This document shows, piece by piece, positions 35,700-45,106 of a stretch of 64,000 nt of DNA. Source of the DNA: Phaeobacter sp. 22II1-1F12B (GTDB taxonomy: Bacteria > Pseudomonadota > Alphaproteobacteria > Rhodobacterales > Rhodobacteraceae); the NCBI RefSeq assembly GCF_002210165.1, contig NZ_AQQP01000002.1, forward strand, positions 62,001-126,000, given 5' to 3'. The position numbers and the translations under genes were made by a program. Each line of letters starts with the position of its first letter. The first letter of the stretch is position 1. The notes beneath the pieces are model-generated. The model did not search any database. It was not told the DNA's origin and was given only the letters and a program-made list of their open reading frames with translations.

Positions 35700-36847
35700 G
35701 CTATCTTGAGTATAACGTCAAATCGACGCCTACCGGGCTGCGCAAGGTTCTCTATCTGAACTGGCCGCTGACACTTCTGCTGATCACTGTCGCCAGCGTC
35801 GGCTTCCTGCAGCTCTACTCGGTGGCCGGCGGGTCGCTCTCGCCATGGGCCGAACCGCAGATGAAACGTTTCGCCCTTGGCATGTCCGCGATGCTTGTCG
35901 TCGCGATGGTCCCGATCTGGTTCTGGCGCAACATGTCGGTGGTCGCCTACCTGCTATCGGTCGTGCTGCTGATCGCGGTGGAACTCGTCGGGATCGAGGG
36001 TAAGGGCGCCCAGCGCTGGATCGACGTCGGCTTCATGCGTCTGCAGCCCTCCGAGCTGATGAAGATCACGCTGATCATGCTACTCGCCGCCTATTACGAC
36101 TGGCTGCCCGCCCGCCGCACCTCGCATCCGTTCTGGGTGCTGGTGCCGGTGATAATGATCCTTTTTCCAACCTATCTCGTGCTGCGCCAGCCCGATCTGG
36201 GCACCTCGATCCTGCTGGTCACCGCCGGGGGCGGGCTGATGTTCCTTGCAGGCGTCCACTGGGCCTACTTCGCCGCCGTTATCGCCGCCGGTGTCGGTCT
36301 CGTCACCGCCGTTTTCGAAAGCCGCGGCACCCCTTGGCAACTCATCAAGGACTACCAGTACCGCCGTATCGACACCTTCCTCGACCCGGCATCCGACCCG
36401 CTTGGCGCGGGCTATCACATCACCCAGTCCAAGATCGCGCTTGGCTCCGGCGGCTGGACCGGGCGCGGCTTCATGCAGGGCACGCAAAGCCGGCTGAACT
36501 TCCTCCCCGAGAAACATACCGATTTCATCTTCACCACCCTGGCCGAGGAATTCGGCTTTGTCGGCGGCATCTCCCTGCTCTCGGTCTATGCGCTGATCAT
36601 CCTCTTCTGCGTGGCCAGCGCTCTTGCCACCCGCGACCGCTTCTCCTCGCTGCTCACGCTGGGCGTCGCGATCACCTTCTTCCTGTTCTTCGCCGTCAAC
36701 ATGTCCATGGTCATGGGGCTGGCCCCCGTGGTCGGCGTGCCCCTGCCCATGGTCAGCTATGGCGGTTCCGCCATGCTGGTCCTCATGGTCGCCTTCGGAC
36801 TCGTCCAAAGCGCCCATATCCACCGCCCCCGAGGGAGATCCCGTTAA
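35696..36847 (+). CDS. mrdB: Peptidoglycan glycosyltransferase RodA
   Basis: This 383-residue SEDS-family membrane protein has about ten hydrophobic segments and the signatures GAQRWIDVGFMRLQPSELMK, LRQPDLGTS, FLPEKHTDFIFTTLAEEFGF and LPMVSYGGSAMLVLM. The conserved Asp of the SEDS catalytic region is visible in LRQPDLG. It polymerises lipid II in complex with PBP2. It is the last member of the mre operon, although the GhrA-like gene starts only 3 bases later. Confidence 0.96.
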   Translation: MSYLEYNVKSTPTGLRKVLYLNWPLTLLLITVASVGFLQLYSVAGGSLSPWAEPQMKRFALGMSAMLVVAMVPIWFWRNMSVVAYLLSVVLLIAVELVGIEGKGAQRWIDVGFMRLQPSELMKITLIMLLAAYYDWLPARRTSHPFWVLVPVIMILFPTYLVLRQPDLGTSILLVTAGGGLMFLAGVHWAYFAAVIAAGVGLVTAVFESRGTPWQLIKDYQYRRIDTFLDPASDPLGAGYHITQSKIALGSGGWTGRGFMQGTQSRLNFLPEKHTDFIFTTLAEEFGFVGGISLLSVYALIILFCVASALATRDRFSSLLTLGVAITFFLFFAVNMSMVMGLAPVVGVPLPMVSYGGSAMLVLMVAFGLVQSAHIHRPRGRSR

Positions 36848-36850
36848 AAT

Positions 36851-37783
36851 ATGCCCGTCAATATCCTCTACGCCGCCACGCCCGGTAAATGGGAAACCTA
36901 CCAGCCGACCCTGACAAAAGCCCTGCAAGCCACCGGTCTCGATTTCGACCTGCGCAATGAATTCGACCCCGAAGCCGTCGATTACATCGTCTATGCCTCC
37001 AACAGCCCGCTGCAGGACTTTACCCCTTACAAGAACCTCAAGGCCGTACTGAACCTCTGGGCCGGTGTCGAAGGCATCGTCGGCAACAAATCCCTCACCG
37101 TCCCGCTCGCGCGCATGGTCGACAAGGGCATGACCAGCGGCATGGTCGAATGGGTCACCGGCCATACCTTGCGCCACCACCTCGGCATGGACAGGCATAT
37201 CCTCGCCAAACCCGGCGAATGGCACCCCGTCGCCCCGCCCCTCGCAAGGAACCGCCGCGTCACCGTACTGGGCCTCGGCGCGCTCGGCTCGGCCTGCGCC
37301 ACGACGCTTGCGTCCCTCGGCTTCGACGTCGCGGGGTGGAGCCGCAGCGCCAAATCCATCCCCGGCGTCACCTGCCACCACGGCCCCGAGGGCCTAAGGG
37401 CCGCGCTCGAACACGGCGAAATCACCATCCTGCTGATGCCCAATACGCCGGAAACCGAAAACACGCTGAACGCGGAAACCATCGCCATGCTGCCCCGGGG
37501 CGCCATCATCCTGAACCCCGGTCGCGGCCCGCTGATCGATGACGCCGCCCTGCTTTCGGCCCTCGACACCGGACAGGTCGGCCATGCCACGCTCGACGTC
37601 TTCCGGGTCGAACCGCTGCCCGCCGATCACGCCTACTGGACACACCCCAAGGTCACGGTCACCCCGCATATCGCATCGGAAACGCGGCCGGACACCGCAA
37701 GCGAAGTCATCGCGGAAAACATCCGGCGCGGCGAGGCGGGTGAACCCTTCCTGCATCTCGTCGACCGAACCCGCGGTTACTGA
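36851..37783 (+). CDS. 2-hydroxyacid dehydrogenase (GhrA-like glyoxylate/hydroxypyruvate reductase)
   Basis: The 310-residue NAD(P)H-dependent enzyme shows VTVLGLGALGSACATTLASLGFDVAGWSRS (Rossmann motif with SRS suggesting NADPH), ILLMPNTPETENTL, LNPGRGPLIDDAAL (catalytic Arg) and VTPHIASETRP (catalytic His). It reduces glyoxylate or hydroxypyruvate. The ATG is three bases after the rodA stop with GAGGGAG upstream, so it is probably cotranscribed with the mre operon. Functional linkage is not obvious. Confidence 0.88.
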   Translation: MPVNILYAATPGKWETYQPTLTKALQATGLDFDLRNEFDPEAVDYIVYASNSPLQDFTPYKNLKAVLNLWAGVEGIVGNKSLTVPLARMVDKGMTSGMVEWVTGHTLRHHLGMDRHILAKPGEWHPVAPPLARNRRVTVLGLGALGSACATTLASLGFDVAGWSRSAKSIPGVTCHHGPEGLRAALEHGEITILLMPNTPETENTLNAETIAMLPRGAIILNPGRGPLIDDAALLSALDTGQVGHATLDVFRVEPLPADHAYWTHPKVTVTPHIASETRPDTASEVIAENIRRGEAGEPFLHLVDRTRGY

Positions 37784-37791
37784 AACGCAAA

Positions 37792-37816
37792 AAGGCCCGG
37801 CAACACACCGGGCCTT
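37792..37816. terminator. Bidirectional terminator hairpin
   Basis: AAGGCCCGG (37792-37800) pairs with CCGGGCCTT (37808-37816). It lies between the convergent GhrA-like and M3 peptidase genes and has short A or T flanks on both sides. Confidence 0.65.
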
Positions 37817-37892
37817 CTCCAAATCAAACAATCCGACCTTCTTTGGGTCTTAAAAAATCCCCGCCGGAGGCATGCGCCAAAGGCGCATTCTA

Positions 37893-39905
37893 TCAGGCGG
37901 CCAGCCCGCGTCCTTTCAACAGCGCCTCAACCCCCGGCAGCCGCCCGCGAAACGCGACGTAAAGCTCTGCCGCATCGCGCGACCCGCCAGTGGACAGGAT
38001 GTTTTCTTCCAAGGCCTTCGCCTGCGCCGCATCAAACGCATCCCCCGCCTCTTCAAAGGCTTCGAACGCATCCGCATCCATCACTTCCGACCACATGTAA
38101 CTGTAATAGCCCGAGCTATAGCCGTCACCGGAAAACACATGCGCGAAATGCGGTGTGGCATGGCGCATCCCGATGGCATGGGGCATGCCAAGACCGGTCA
38201 GGATCTCTTCCTGCCGCGCCATCGGATCCGCCGGTGCCGCGCCATCGTGGAACTCCAGATCGACCAAAGCCGAAGCGACATATTCAACCGTCTGGAACCC
38301 CTGGTCGAAATTCGCCGCTTCCAGCACTTTGTCCAGCATCGCCTTGGGCATCGGCGCGCCGGTCACCGCGTGGGTCGCGAACTCCTGCAACACGCTCGGC
38401 ACTTCCAGCCAGTGTTCGTAAAGCTGGCTCGGCAATTCCACGAAATCCCGCGCGACCGAGGTGCCCGAGACCGATTCATAAGTCACATCCGACAGCATCT
38501 GGTGCAGCGCATGACCGAATTCATGGAACAGGGTGCGCGCATCGTCATAGGACAAAAGCGCCGGATCGCCCTTGGCGAAATTGCACACGTTGATGACAAC
38601 CGGGCGCTGTTCTTCCGGGAACTTCGCCTGCGACCGCATGGCCGAACACCACGCGCCCGACCGTTTCGAGCCGCGCGCAAAGTAATCGCCAATGAACACC
38701 GCGATGTGTTCCCCACCGCGCGTCACCTCCCAGGCCCGGCAATCCGGATGGTAGAGCGGCAGGTCCAGCGGTTTGAATTCCAGCCCGAACAACCGGTTGG
38801 CACAGGCAAATGCCGCCTCGATCATCCGCTCAAGCTGCAGATAGGGCTTCAACGCCGCCTCATCGAGATCATGCTCGGCCTTGCGTCGCTTCTCCGCGTA
38901 ATAGCGCCAGTCCCAAGGCTCCAGCGCTCCGTTCACGCCATCCGCACGCATCATCGCCGTCAGCATTTCGGCATCCGCCTCGGCCTGCGCCTTGGCCGGT
39001 CCCCAGACCGCCATCAGCAACTCGCGCACCTTGTCCGGCGTCTTCGCCATCTCGGTTTCCAGCTTGTAGGCCGCGAAATTCTCATAGCCTAGCAGCTTTG
39101 CCCGCTCTTCCCGCAACTCGAGGATCTCGGCTGCAATCGCGCGGTTATCAGTCTTGCCCCCGTTCGCCCCGCGAGCGGCCCATGCGGCATAGGCTTTCTC
39201 ACGCAGATCGCGGCGCGGCGAGAACTGTAGGAAGGGCGTGATGATGGATCGCGACAGCGTCACGACCGGCCCCTTCGCGCCCTTCTCCTCGCCCGCATTG
39301 CGCGCCGCATCCACGGCGAACTGCGGCAGACCTTCAAGATCGGCCTCGGCCAGTTCCATATACCACTCGCGCTCATCCGCCAGCAGGTTCTGGGTGAATT
39401 CCGTCCCCAGACTTGCCAGCCGGGACTTGATCTCTTTCATGCGGGTCTCTTCGGTCCCCTCCAGCGCCGCACCGGAGCGCACGAACCCGCGATGGGTCAG
39501 CATCAGTACCCGCGCCTGCTCATCACTCAGCCCCAGATCGTCGCGTTTCTCCCAAAGCTCTGCCACCCGCCTGAACAGCGCCTTGTTCGACGAAATCTCG
39601 GAAAAATGCGCCGATAGCTTGGGCGAGAATTCCCGCTGCAACTCCTCCCGCTTCGGATTGCTGTCCGCACCGGCCACGGTAAAGAACACCGACAGCACCT
39701 TGTCGAGCGCCTCACCCGCCGCTTCCAGCGCCTCGATCGTATTGGCGAAAGTCGGGGCCGCGTCATTCCCGGCAATAGAGGCAATCTCGGCCTCGTGCGC
39801 CGCCAGCGCCTCGTCCAGCGCGGGGGCGAAATCCTCGTCCGAAATTGCATCGAACGGGGCCAGTTCAAAGGGGGTATTCCAGTCGCTCAGAAGGGGGTTG
39901 GTCAT
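37893..39905 (-). CDS. M3-family metallopeptidase (oligopeptidase A/dipeptidyl carboxypeptidase-like)
   Basis: The 670-residue cytosolic zinc peptidase has the active-site motif HEFGHALH at residues 461-468 and the downstream Glu-rich segment DFVELPSQLYEHW. The N-terminal helical region (SDWNTPFELAPFDAISDEDF) is that of the Dcp/OpdA type. It degrades signal peptides and other short peptides. Length is normal for the family. It is a single-gene unit convergent with the mre operon. Confidence 0.93.
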   Translation of the reverse strand: MTNPLLSDWNTPFELAPFDAISDEDFAPALDEALAAHEAEIASIAGNDAAPTFANTIEALEAAGEALDKVLSVFFTVAGADSNPKREELQREFSPKLSAHFSEISSNKALFRRVAELWEKRDDLGLSDEQARVLMLTHRGFVRSGAALEGTEETRMKEIKSRLASLGTEFTQNLLADEREWYMELAEADLEGLPQFAVDAARNAGEEKGAKGPVVTLSRSIITPFLQFSPRRDLREKAYAAWAARGANGGKTDNRAIAAEILELREERAKLLGYENFAAYKLETEMAKTPDKVRELLMAVWGPAKAQAEADAEMLTAMMRADGVNGALEPWDWRYYAEKRRKAEHDLDEAALKPYLQLERMIEAAFACANRLFGLEFKPLDLPLYHPDCRAWEVTRGGEHIAVFIGDYFARGSKRSGAWCSAMRSQAKFPEEQRPVVINVCNFAKGDPALLSYDDARTLFHEFGHALHQMLSDVTYESVSGTSVARDFVELPSQLYEHWLEVPSVLQEFATHAVTGAPMPKAMLDKVLEAANFDQGFQTVEYVASALVDLEFHDGAAPADPMARQEEILTGLGMPHAIGMRHATPHFAHVFSGDGYSSGYYSYMWSEVMDADAFEAFEEAGDAFDAAQAKALEENILSTGGSRDAAELYVAFRGRLPGVEALLKGRGLAA

Positions 39906-39966
39906 TCAGGATCTCCTTTAGGTGCGACCTAATTACGCCCGCGACCCGGTTCAATCTCTCGACAGG

Positions 39967-41019
39967 TTAGGCCACATCGGAAGCCCCGCATATGGGACAA
40001 TCCGCGCGCTTTTTCAGCGCGATCTTGCGGTTCTCGCCATAAAGCGCATCGTAGATCAGCATCTCGCCCCGCAATACCTGCCCGGCCCCGGTGATCTGCT
40101 TGACGGTCTCCACCGCCATCATCGACCCGACAACGCCAGGCAACGGCCCCACAACCCCAGCCTCGGCGCAAGACGGCGCAAGCCCCGGCGCAGGTGCCTC
40201 GGGGAAAATGCACTGATAACACGGCCCACCCGCCTTGGGATGAAACACGCTCAGCTGTCCTTCCCATTGCGACAAGGCCCCGGAGATCAGCGGCTTGCCC
40301 TGAGCAACTGCCACCCGGTTCGCAAGATATCGGGTTTCGAAATTGTCGCTTCCCTCAAGGATCACGTCATAATCGGCAAAAAGGTCCGCCGCGATTCCCT
40401 CTTCCAGCCGCCGGTGATAGGGCCGCACCTCAATCGCAGGGTTCTGTGCTTTCATCGCCGCCTCGGCCGAGAACACCTTGGGCATCCCGATATCCGCGTC
40501 GCGATGAATCACCTGCCGTTGCAGATTGGCATTCTCCACCACGTCATCGTCGATCACGCCAATCGTGCCCACGCCCGCCGCCGCCAGATATTGCAGGGCG
40601 GGCGCGCCTAGGCCCCCCGCGCCAATCACCAGCACCCGCGCCTGTTTCAGGCGTTTCTGCCCCGGCCCGCCAAGTTCGCGCAACACAATATGGCGCGCGT
40701 AACGCTCAAGCTCTGTCTCGCTAAAGCTTCCCGCCACCGGCTTTGCCGCTTCGGGTTCATCTCGAACCGCCCGGCGCTTCAGCATCTGCACCAGCCGCCC
40801 ATAACCCGCCGCGATCACAAGGAAGCCACCCAAAATCAGCCAGAGCGCCGGAGACCCGCCAGTGCTTTCGCGCAAGGGGTGGCCGTCGGGCAGGATCAGC
40901 TGCACGGCCAGCACACCCGCAAAGAGGACGCCCATCATCACCAAGCGTTGCGATTTCGGCGCACCAACCATTGCCCCGATGCCCCAGAGCGCCCCGGCAA
41001 GGATCAAGACAAACAGCAT
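39967..41019 (-). CDS. MoeB/ThiF-type E1-like adenylyltransferase with membrane N-terminus
   Basis: The 350-residue protein has an adenylation domain from about residue 100 (FSETELERYARHIVLRELG, GAGGLGAPALQYLAAAG) and a zinc-binding pair CYQC and CPIC near the C-terminus. It should adenylate the C-terminal glycine of a ubiquitin-like sulfur carrier such as MoaD or ThiS. The first 75 residues contain two to three hydrophobic segments before the catalytic domain, so the enzyme is predicted to be membrane anchored. The ATG overlaps the dut stop. MoeB and ThiF cannot be told apart here. Confidence 0.87.
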   Translation of the reverse strand: MLFVLILAGALWGIGAMVGAPKSQRLVMMGVLFAGVLAVQLILPDGHPLRESTGGSPALWLILGGFLVIAAGYGRLVQMLKRRAVRDEPEAAKPVAGSFSETELERYARHIVLRELGGPGQKRLKQARVLVIGAGGLGAPALQYLAAAGVGTIGVIDDDVVENANLQRQVIHRDADIGMPKVFSAEAAMKAQNPAIEVRPYHRRLEEGIAADLFADYDVILEGSDNFETRYLANRVAVAQGKPLISGALSQWEGQLSVFHPKAGGPCYQCIFPEAPAPGLAPSCAEAGVVGPLPGVVGSMMAVETVKQITGAGQVLRGEMLIYDALYGENRKIALKKRADCPICGASDVA

Positions 41020-41474
41020 CAGCCGCGTCCGGTCGACCCGAAACCACCCGTTCCACGCGCGGTATCGTCAAGGCTTTCGACAAGGTCGAACTGCGCAACA
41101 ACTACCGGCGCCACGACCATCTGCGCGATGCGATCCCCATGCGCGATGGTGAAAGGCTCATGCCCCGCGTTCATCACGATCACCCCCAAGGGCCCACGAT
41201 AATCGCTATCAATGGTGCCGGGGCTGTTCGGCAAGGTAATCCCGTGTTTCAACGCAAGGCCCGAGCGTGGCCGGATCTGGATCTCGTACCCTTCGGGTAT
41301 CCCAACCCGCAGGCCCGTTGGCACCAGCACCCGCTCCCCCGGCTCCAGCACAACTTCACCCCGCGTAGGAAAGTTCGCACGCAGGTCCGCGCCCGCCGAT
41401 CCGGCGGTTTCATAGCTGGGCAAAGCGACCGTTTCATCGAAATCCGGATCGCGCGTTACCTGGATCTGAACCAA
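41019..41474 (-). CDS. dut: dUTP diphosphatase
   Basis: The 151-residue homotrimeric dUTPase has all five motifs in order: [43 protein letters not shown] and the C-terminal [11 protein letters not shown]. It removes dUTP and makes dUMP for thymidylate synthesis. It lies 16 bases after coaBC on the minus strand and overlaps the MoeB/ThiF-like gene, so the three form an operon, as is common in this order. Confidence 0.96.
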   Translation of the reverse strand: MVQIQVTRDPDFDETVALPSYETAGSAGADLRANFPTRGEVVLEPGERVLVPTGLRVGIPEGYEIQIRPRSGLALKHGITLPNSPGTIDSDYRGPLGVIVMNAGHEPFTIAHGDRIAQMVVAPVVVAQFDLVESLDDTARGTGGFGSTGRG

Positions 41475-41490
41475 TGCGTTATTCCTTATC

Positions 41491-42687
41491 CTAAGTGCCT
41501 AGGGCATCCGCGATCCGCGCCGCCAGACGTGTGGCGACCTCGGCCTTGCCCAGTCGCGGCCATTCCTCTGCCCCCGCGTCCGAAATCAGGATGACCGCAT
41601 TCTCGCTGCCCCCCATGATCCCCGTCGCCGGGCTTACGTCATTCGCCACGATCCAGTCACAGCCTTTGCGCGCCCGTTTCGCGGTGGCATGCTCGACCAC
41701 GTCATCTGTCTCCGCCGCAAAGCCCACGACCAGCCCGGGGCGGCCCTTGGTCATTTTGGAAACGCGCGCAAGGATGTCCGGGTTTTCGGCAAATTCCAGA
41801 GTTGGCATGCCGTCGCGCGTCTTCTTCAGCTTGCGATCCGAGGCTGAGGCCACCCGCCAGTCGGCCACCGCCGCCGCAAAGACGCCCGCATCGACGGGCA
41901 GCGCCGCGTCCACCGCGTCTGACATTTGCTGCGCGGTTTCGACCCGCACCAGTTCCACCCCCTCCGGCGGCGGTACATCGGCGGGGCCCGAGACAAATAC
42001 AACTTCGGCCCCCAGCGCCACCAGCGCCCGGGCAATCGCCGTTCCCTGCGCACCGGAAGACCGGTTCGCAATATAGCGCACCGGATCAATCGGCTCATGC
42101 GTCGGGCCCGATGTCACCAGCACCCGCTTGCCTTTTAGCGGACCATCCGATAGCCGCGCTTCGATTGCGGCAATGATGTCAGGCACTTCCGACATGCGCC
42201 CCAGCCCGTATTCGCCACAGGCCATGCCGCCCTCATCCGGGCCGACAACCGCAATACCATCCGCTTTCAACTGCGCCAGATTGCGCTGCGTCGCCGGGTG
42301 ATGCCACATGCGGACGTTCATCGCGGGCGCGATCAGAACCGGCGTATCCGTCGCCATCAGCAGCGTCGACGCGAGATCGTTCGCCAGACCCGAGACCATT
42401 TTAGCCATCATATCTGCCGTCGCCGGGGCCACCACGACCAGATCGGCAGAGCGCGACAGCTGGATATGCCCCATCTCGGCCTCATCCGTGAGGTCGAACA
42501 GGTCTCGATAGACCTTGCGCCCGGCCAGCGCGGAAACCGAAAGCGGGGTCACGAATTCCTCGCTCGCCTTGGTCAGCACCGGCGTCACGCTGGCGCCGCG
42601 ATCCTGCAGCCGCCGGATAAGATCGAGCGTTTTATAGGCCGCGATCCCGCCGCCGATGATGAGAAGGATATTTTTCGAGGCCAGCAT
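41491..42687 (-). CDS. coaBC: Phosphopantothenoylcysteine decarboxylase/phosphopantothenate-cysteine ligase
   Basis: This 398-residue bifunctional CoA-synthesis enzyme has the N-terminal flavoprotein CoaC ([23 protein letters not shown], catalytic His in [11 protein letters not shown], conserved [13 protein letters not shown]) and the C-terminal CoaB ligase ([35 protein letters not shown]). It converts phosphopantothenate plus cysteine to phosphopantetheine. It is the first gene of the coaBC-dut operon. Confidence 0.96.
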   Translation of the reverse strand: MLASKNILLIIGGGIAAYKTLDLIRRLQDRGASVTPVLTKASEEFVTPLSVSALAGRKVYRDLFDLTDEAEMGHIQLSRSADLVVVAPATADMMAKMVSGLANDLASTLLMATDTPVLIAPAMNVRMWHHPATQRNLAQLKADGIAVVGPDEGGMACGEYGLGRMSEVPDIIAAIEARLSDGPLKGKRVLVTSGPTHEPIDPVRYIANRSSGAQGTAIARALVALGAEVVFVSGPADVPPPEGVELVRVETAQQMSDAVDAALPVDAGVFAAAVADWRVASASDRKLKKTRDGMPTLEFAENPDILARVSKMTKGRPGLVVGFAAETDDVVEHATAKRARKGCDWIVANDVSPATGIMGGSENAVILISDAGAEEWPRLGKAEVATRLAARIADALGT

Positions 42688-42774
42688 GGGCGTGCCCTTT
42701 GTTCAGATCCGTCCCGACCATAAGCCTGCGACGCAGGATCCGCCATAGCGGAATACCTGTTGCCGGACAGCGTC

Positions 42775-43563
42775 TTACTTGAACTCGGCGCAGGGGTCGC
42801 CTCGGTCCACCGGCTCGGCCGACAAGACCGCATCGAAATTGCCCGAGATATTGTCGGCTTCGGCCTGCCCCAGCGACCAGATATGCAGATCGGGCCGGGC
42901 CAGCGCGATCAGGCTGGGCGCGCCCCAGTCGAGGCGCGCATGGCCATTGCCAGTGATGACGGCGACCTTGCCGCCGGTCTGCATCACCGCATCGACCGCC
43001 GACCGCGCCAGAACTGCATCCCGCAACCGCTGGAGGTCAACCATGACCGGCAGCATATCTTCGGGCATCGCATCGCAATGGGCCGCCATCTGTAAAGCCT
43101 CGCGCGCCTCCTGCTGATCACCTGCAAGCGGCGCCGCCAGCCCATATAGCTCGGCCCCGACGCCGAAATTCTCGACGATGCCACTCTCCATCGCCGCCCG
43201 CGCCCGATCACGCGGCACCGCCGCGCCGATGACAATCGCCTCGGGAGCAGCGGCAAAAATCGGGTAATACATCGTGAAATCCGGCCAGCCGGACTCGGAC
43301 CAGCCCAGCACCGCATCAAGCTCTGCCTGCGACTGTCGATTTTCCGGGGTAATCGCTGCGGCCTGTTCCGGCGTCAGCATTTCGAACACCAGCGCATCGG
43401 GCGCGATCTGCGCCACAAGTTCGGCCTGAACCTCGTGATGGCGGGGGTTATCGTGAACCTCACCAAGAAAAACCACATCCGCCGAGGCCGGGGGATGTGG
43501 TAATATCTCCTGCGCCTGCGCCATCCCGGCGCAGAGCAGGGCCATCATCAAAACATATCTCAT
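42775..43563 (-). CDS. ChaN-family (haem-binding uptake, Tiki-superfamily) exported protein
   Basis: The 262-residue protein has a signal peptide (MRYVLMMALLCAGMAQAQ) and the ChaN hallmark FLGEVHDNPRHHEVQAELV with metal or haem ligands, then MVDLQRLRDAVLA and ITGNGHARLDWGAP. Family members bind haem or act as metalloproteases. No iron-uptake genes flank it, and it lies just downstream of rpoH on the same strand, so co-expression under stress is possible but unproven. Confidence 0.8.
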   Translation of the reverse strand: MRYVLMMALLCAGMAQAQEILPHPPASADVVFLGEVHDNPRHHEVQAELVAQIAPDALVFEMLTPEQAAAITPENRQSQAELDAVLGWSESGWPDFTMYYPIFAAAPEAIVIGAAVPRDRARAAMESGIVENFGVGAELYGLAAPLAGDQQEAREALQMAAHCDAMPEDMLPVMVDLQRLRDAVLARSAVDAVMQTGGKVAVITGNGHARLDWGAPSLIALARPDLHIWSLGQAEADNISGNFDAVLSAEPVDRGDPCAEFK

Positions 43564-43583
43564 AAAGACGGTCTTAGACTGGC

Positions 43584-44462
43584 CTAGTTGAGAAACTCAA
43601 ACACTTCCTGGCTTTGCGTCGACAGCGTCTTGCGCATTTTCTGGAATGCCGCTGCCTCAAGCTGGCGCACGCGTTCTTTCGACAGGTGCAGCTCATCTCC
43701 AAGGCTTTCCAGCGTCCGGGCCGAGGATTTCAGCTTGCGCTCTGTCACGATAAAGCGTTCGCGATCATTCAGTGCGTTCATCGCGATCAGCAACCACTCC
43801 CGCAGCTGAGCCGTGTCCAGCCGGTCCTCGACCGTTTCCGACGCCTGCGCGCTGTCGTCTTCCAGCGCGTCAATCCATTCGCGCCCGTCCTCATCGGCGG
43901 ACTGCACCGCGTTCAGCGAGAAATCGGACCCCGAAAGGCGACCCTCCATCATCTCGACATCATGAACCGGCACGCCCATCTCACCTGCGATCAACTGGTG
44001 CATCTCGTGGCGCGGCAGGGTTTCGCCCCGCGCCGACGCCTCACGCTCAAGCCGCGCCTGAATACGGCGCATGTTGAAGAACAGCGATTTCTGGGAAGAA
44101 GTCGACCCGGTACGAACCATCGACCAGTTGCGCATTACGAAATCCTGGATCGAGGCCTTGATCCACCAGACCGCATAGGTCGAAAACCGCACGCCACGAT
44201 CCGGGTCGAATTTTTCTGCTGCCTTCATCAGCCCCAGTCCGGCTTCCTGGATCAGATCGTTCATCGGGGCACCGTATCGACGGAACTTGGACGCCATGGA
44301 AATCGCCAGACGCATATAGGCGTTGATCAGCCGGTGAAGCGCCTCTTCGTCCCGCTGGTCACGCCAAGCATAGGCCAGCCGAAGTTCGGTTTCCGCATCC
44401 AGCAGCTCTGCTTTCATAGCGCGGCGTGACATCGTTCTGTCGTTCGAGATATCCAACGGCAT
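43584..44462 (-). CDS. rpoH: RNA polymerase sigma factor, RpoH family (heat shock/oxidative stress type)
   Basis: The 292-residue sigma-70 family protein has region 2 (ELRLAYAWRDQRDEEALHRLI, DLIQEAGLGLMKAAEKFDPDRGVRFSTYAVWWIKASIQDF), the RpoH box QKSLFFNMRR and region 4 (TLESLGDELHLSKERVRQLEAAAFQKM). It directs transcription of chaperones and stress genes. Rhodobacterales often have two rpoH genes; I cannot say which this is. I prefer the ATG at 44460-44462 after GGGGAAAA; a longer frame begins at 44504. Confidence 0.93.
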   Translation of the reverse strand: MPLDISNDRTMSRRAMKAELLDAETELRLAYAWRDQRDEEALHRLINAYMRLAISMASKFRRYGAPMNDLIQEAGLGLMKAAEKFDPDRGVRFSTYAVWWIKASIQDFVMRNWSMVRTGSTSSQKSLFFNMRRIQARLEREASARGETLPRHEMHQLIAGEMGVPVHDVEMMEGRLSGSDFSLNAVQSADEDGREWIDALEDDSAQASETVEDRLDTAQLREWLLIAMNALNDRERFIVTERKLKSSARTLESLGDELHLSKERVRQLEAAAFQKMRKTLSTQSQEVFEFLN

Positions 44463-44539
44463 GTGAATTTTCCCCTGAAAAATTACATTTGCCCAACGAA
44501 GCAACCCCAGTGAAAGACTTGTAAGGCGGGCTTGTATTA

Positions 44540-44568
44540 AATACGCAGCAACCGGCGGTTTGGTTTCC
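44540..44568 (-). promoter_or_regulatory. Candidate ECF-type promoter for rpoH
   Basis: On the minus strand GGAAACC (44562-44568) and CGTATT (44540-44545) are separated by 16 bases, resembling ECF sigma promoters with GGAAC and CGT elements. It is 78 bases before the rpoH start. This is pattern matching by eye only. Confidence 0.3.
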
Positions 44569-44584
44569 TCGAAGGGTTAAAAAA

Positions 44585-45106
44585 ATGTTGTCAGGAAACA
44601 TTCTCGTACTAGGAGGCGCCGCTTCCGGAAAATCTTCGCATGCAGAATCCCTTTTAAATCAACGCCCTGAGCAGCTGATCTATCTGGCATCGGCAGAATG
44701 CTACGATGACGAGATGCGCGAGAAGGTTAACCTGCACATTGCCCGCCGCGGACCGCGCTGGACCACGATGGAGGAACCTCTGGCCGCGGCCGACGTCATC
44801 GCCGCGCTTGAACCGGGCCAGGTCTGCCTCTTTGACTGCGCCACACTCTGGCTTAGCAACCACATGCTTGCCGAAAACGATATCGCCCATGAACAGGAAA
44901 GACTGTTGGCCGCCCTCGATGCCTCTGCCGTGCCGGTCGTCACCGTCAGCAACGAGGTCGGACAGGGCATCGTCCCCGACACCCCACTTGGCCGTCGTTT
45001 TCGCGAGGCTCAAGGACGGTTGAACATCGCCCTTGCGGCGCAGGCAACGCGGGTCATTCACGTGGTTGCAGGCATCCCCCGAACACTCAAAGGCGACGCC
45101 CTGTGA
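44585..45106 (+). CDS. cobU: Adenosylcobinamide kinase/adenosylcobinamide-phosphate guanylyltransferase
   Basis: The 173-residue cobalamin-assembly enzyme has the P-loop GGAASGKSSHAE and the segment LIYLASAECYDDEMREKVNLHIARRGPRW, containing the conserved His that takes the guanylyl group in CobU. It phosphorylates adenosylcobinamide and attaches GMP. GAAGGG precedes the ATG. It is divergent from rpoH and overlaps the phosphatase gene by 4 bases. No other cobalamin genes are present here and I see no cobalamin riboswitch in the short leader. Confidence 0.92.
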   Translation: MLSGNILVLGGAASGKSSHAESLLNQRPEQLIYLASAECYDDEMREKVNLHIARRGPRWTTMEEPLAAADVIAALEPGQVCLFDCATLWLSNHMLAENDIAHEQERLLAALDASAVPVVTVSNEVGQGIVPDTPLGRRFREAQGRLNIALAAQATRVIHVVAGIPRTLKGDAL

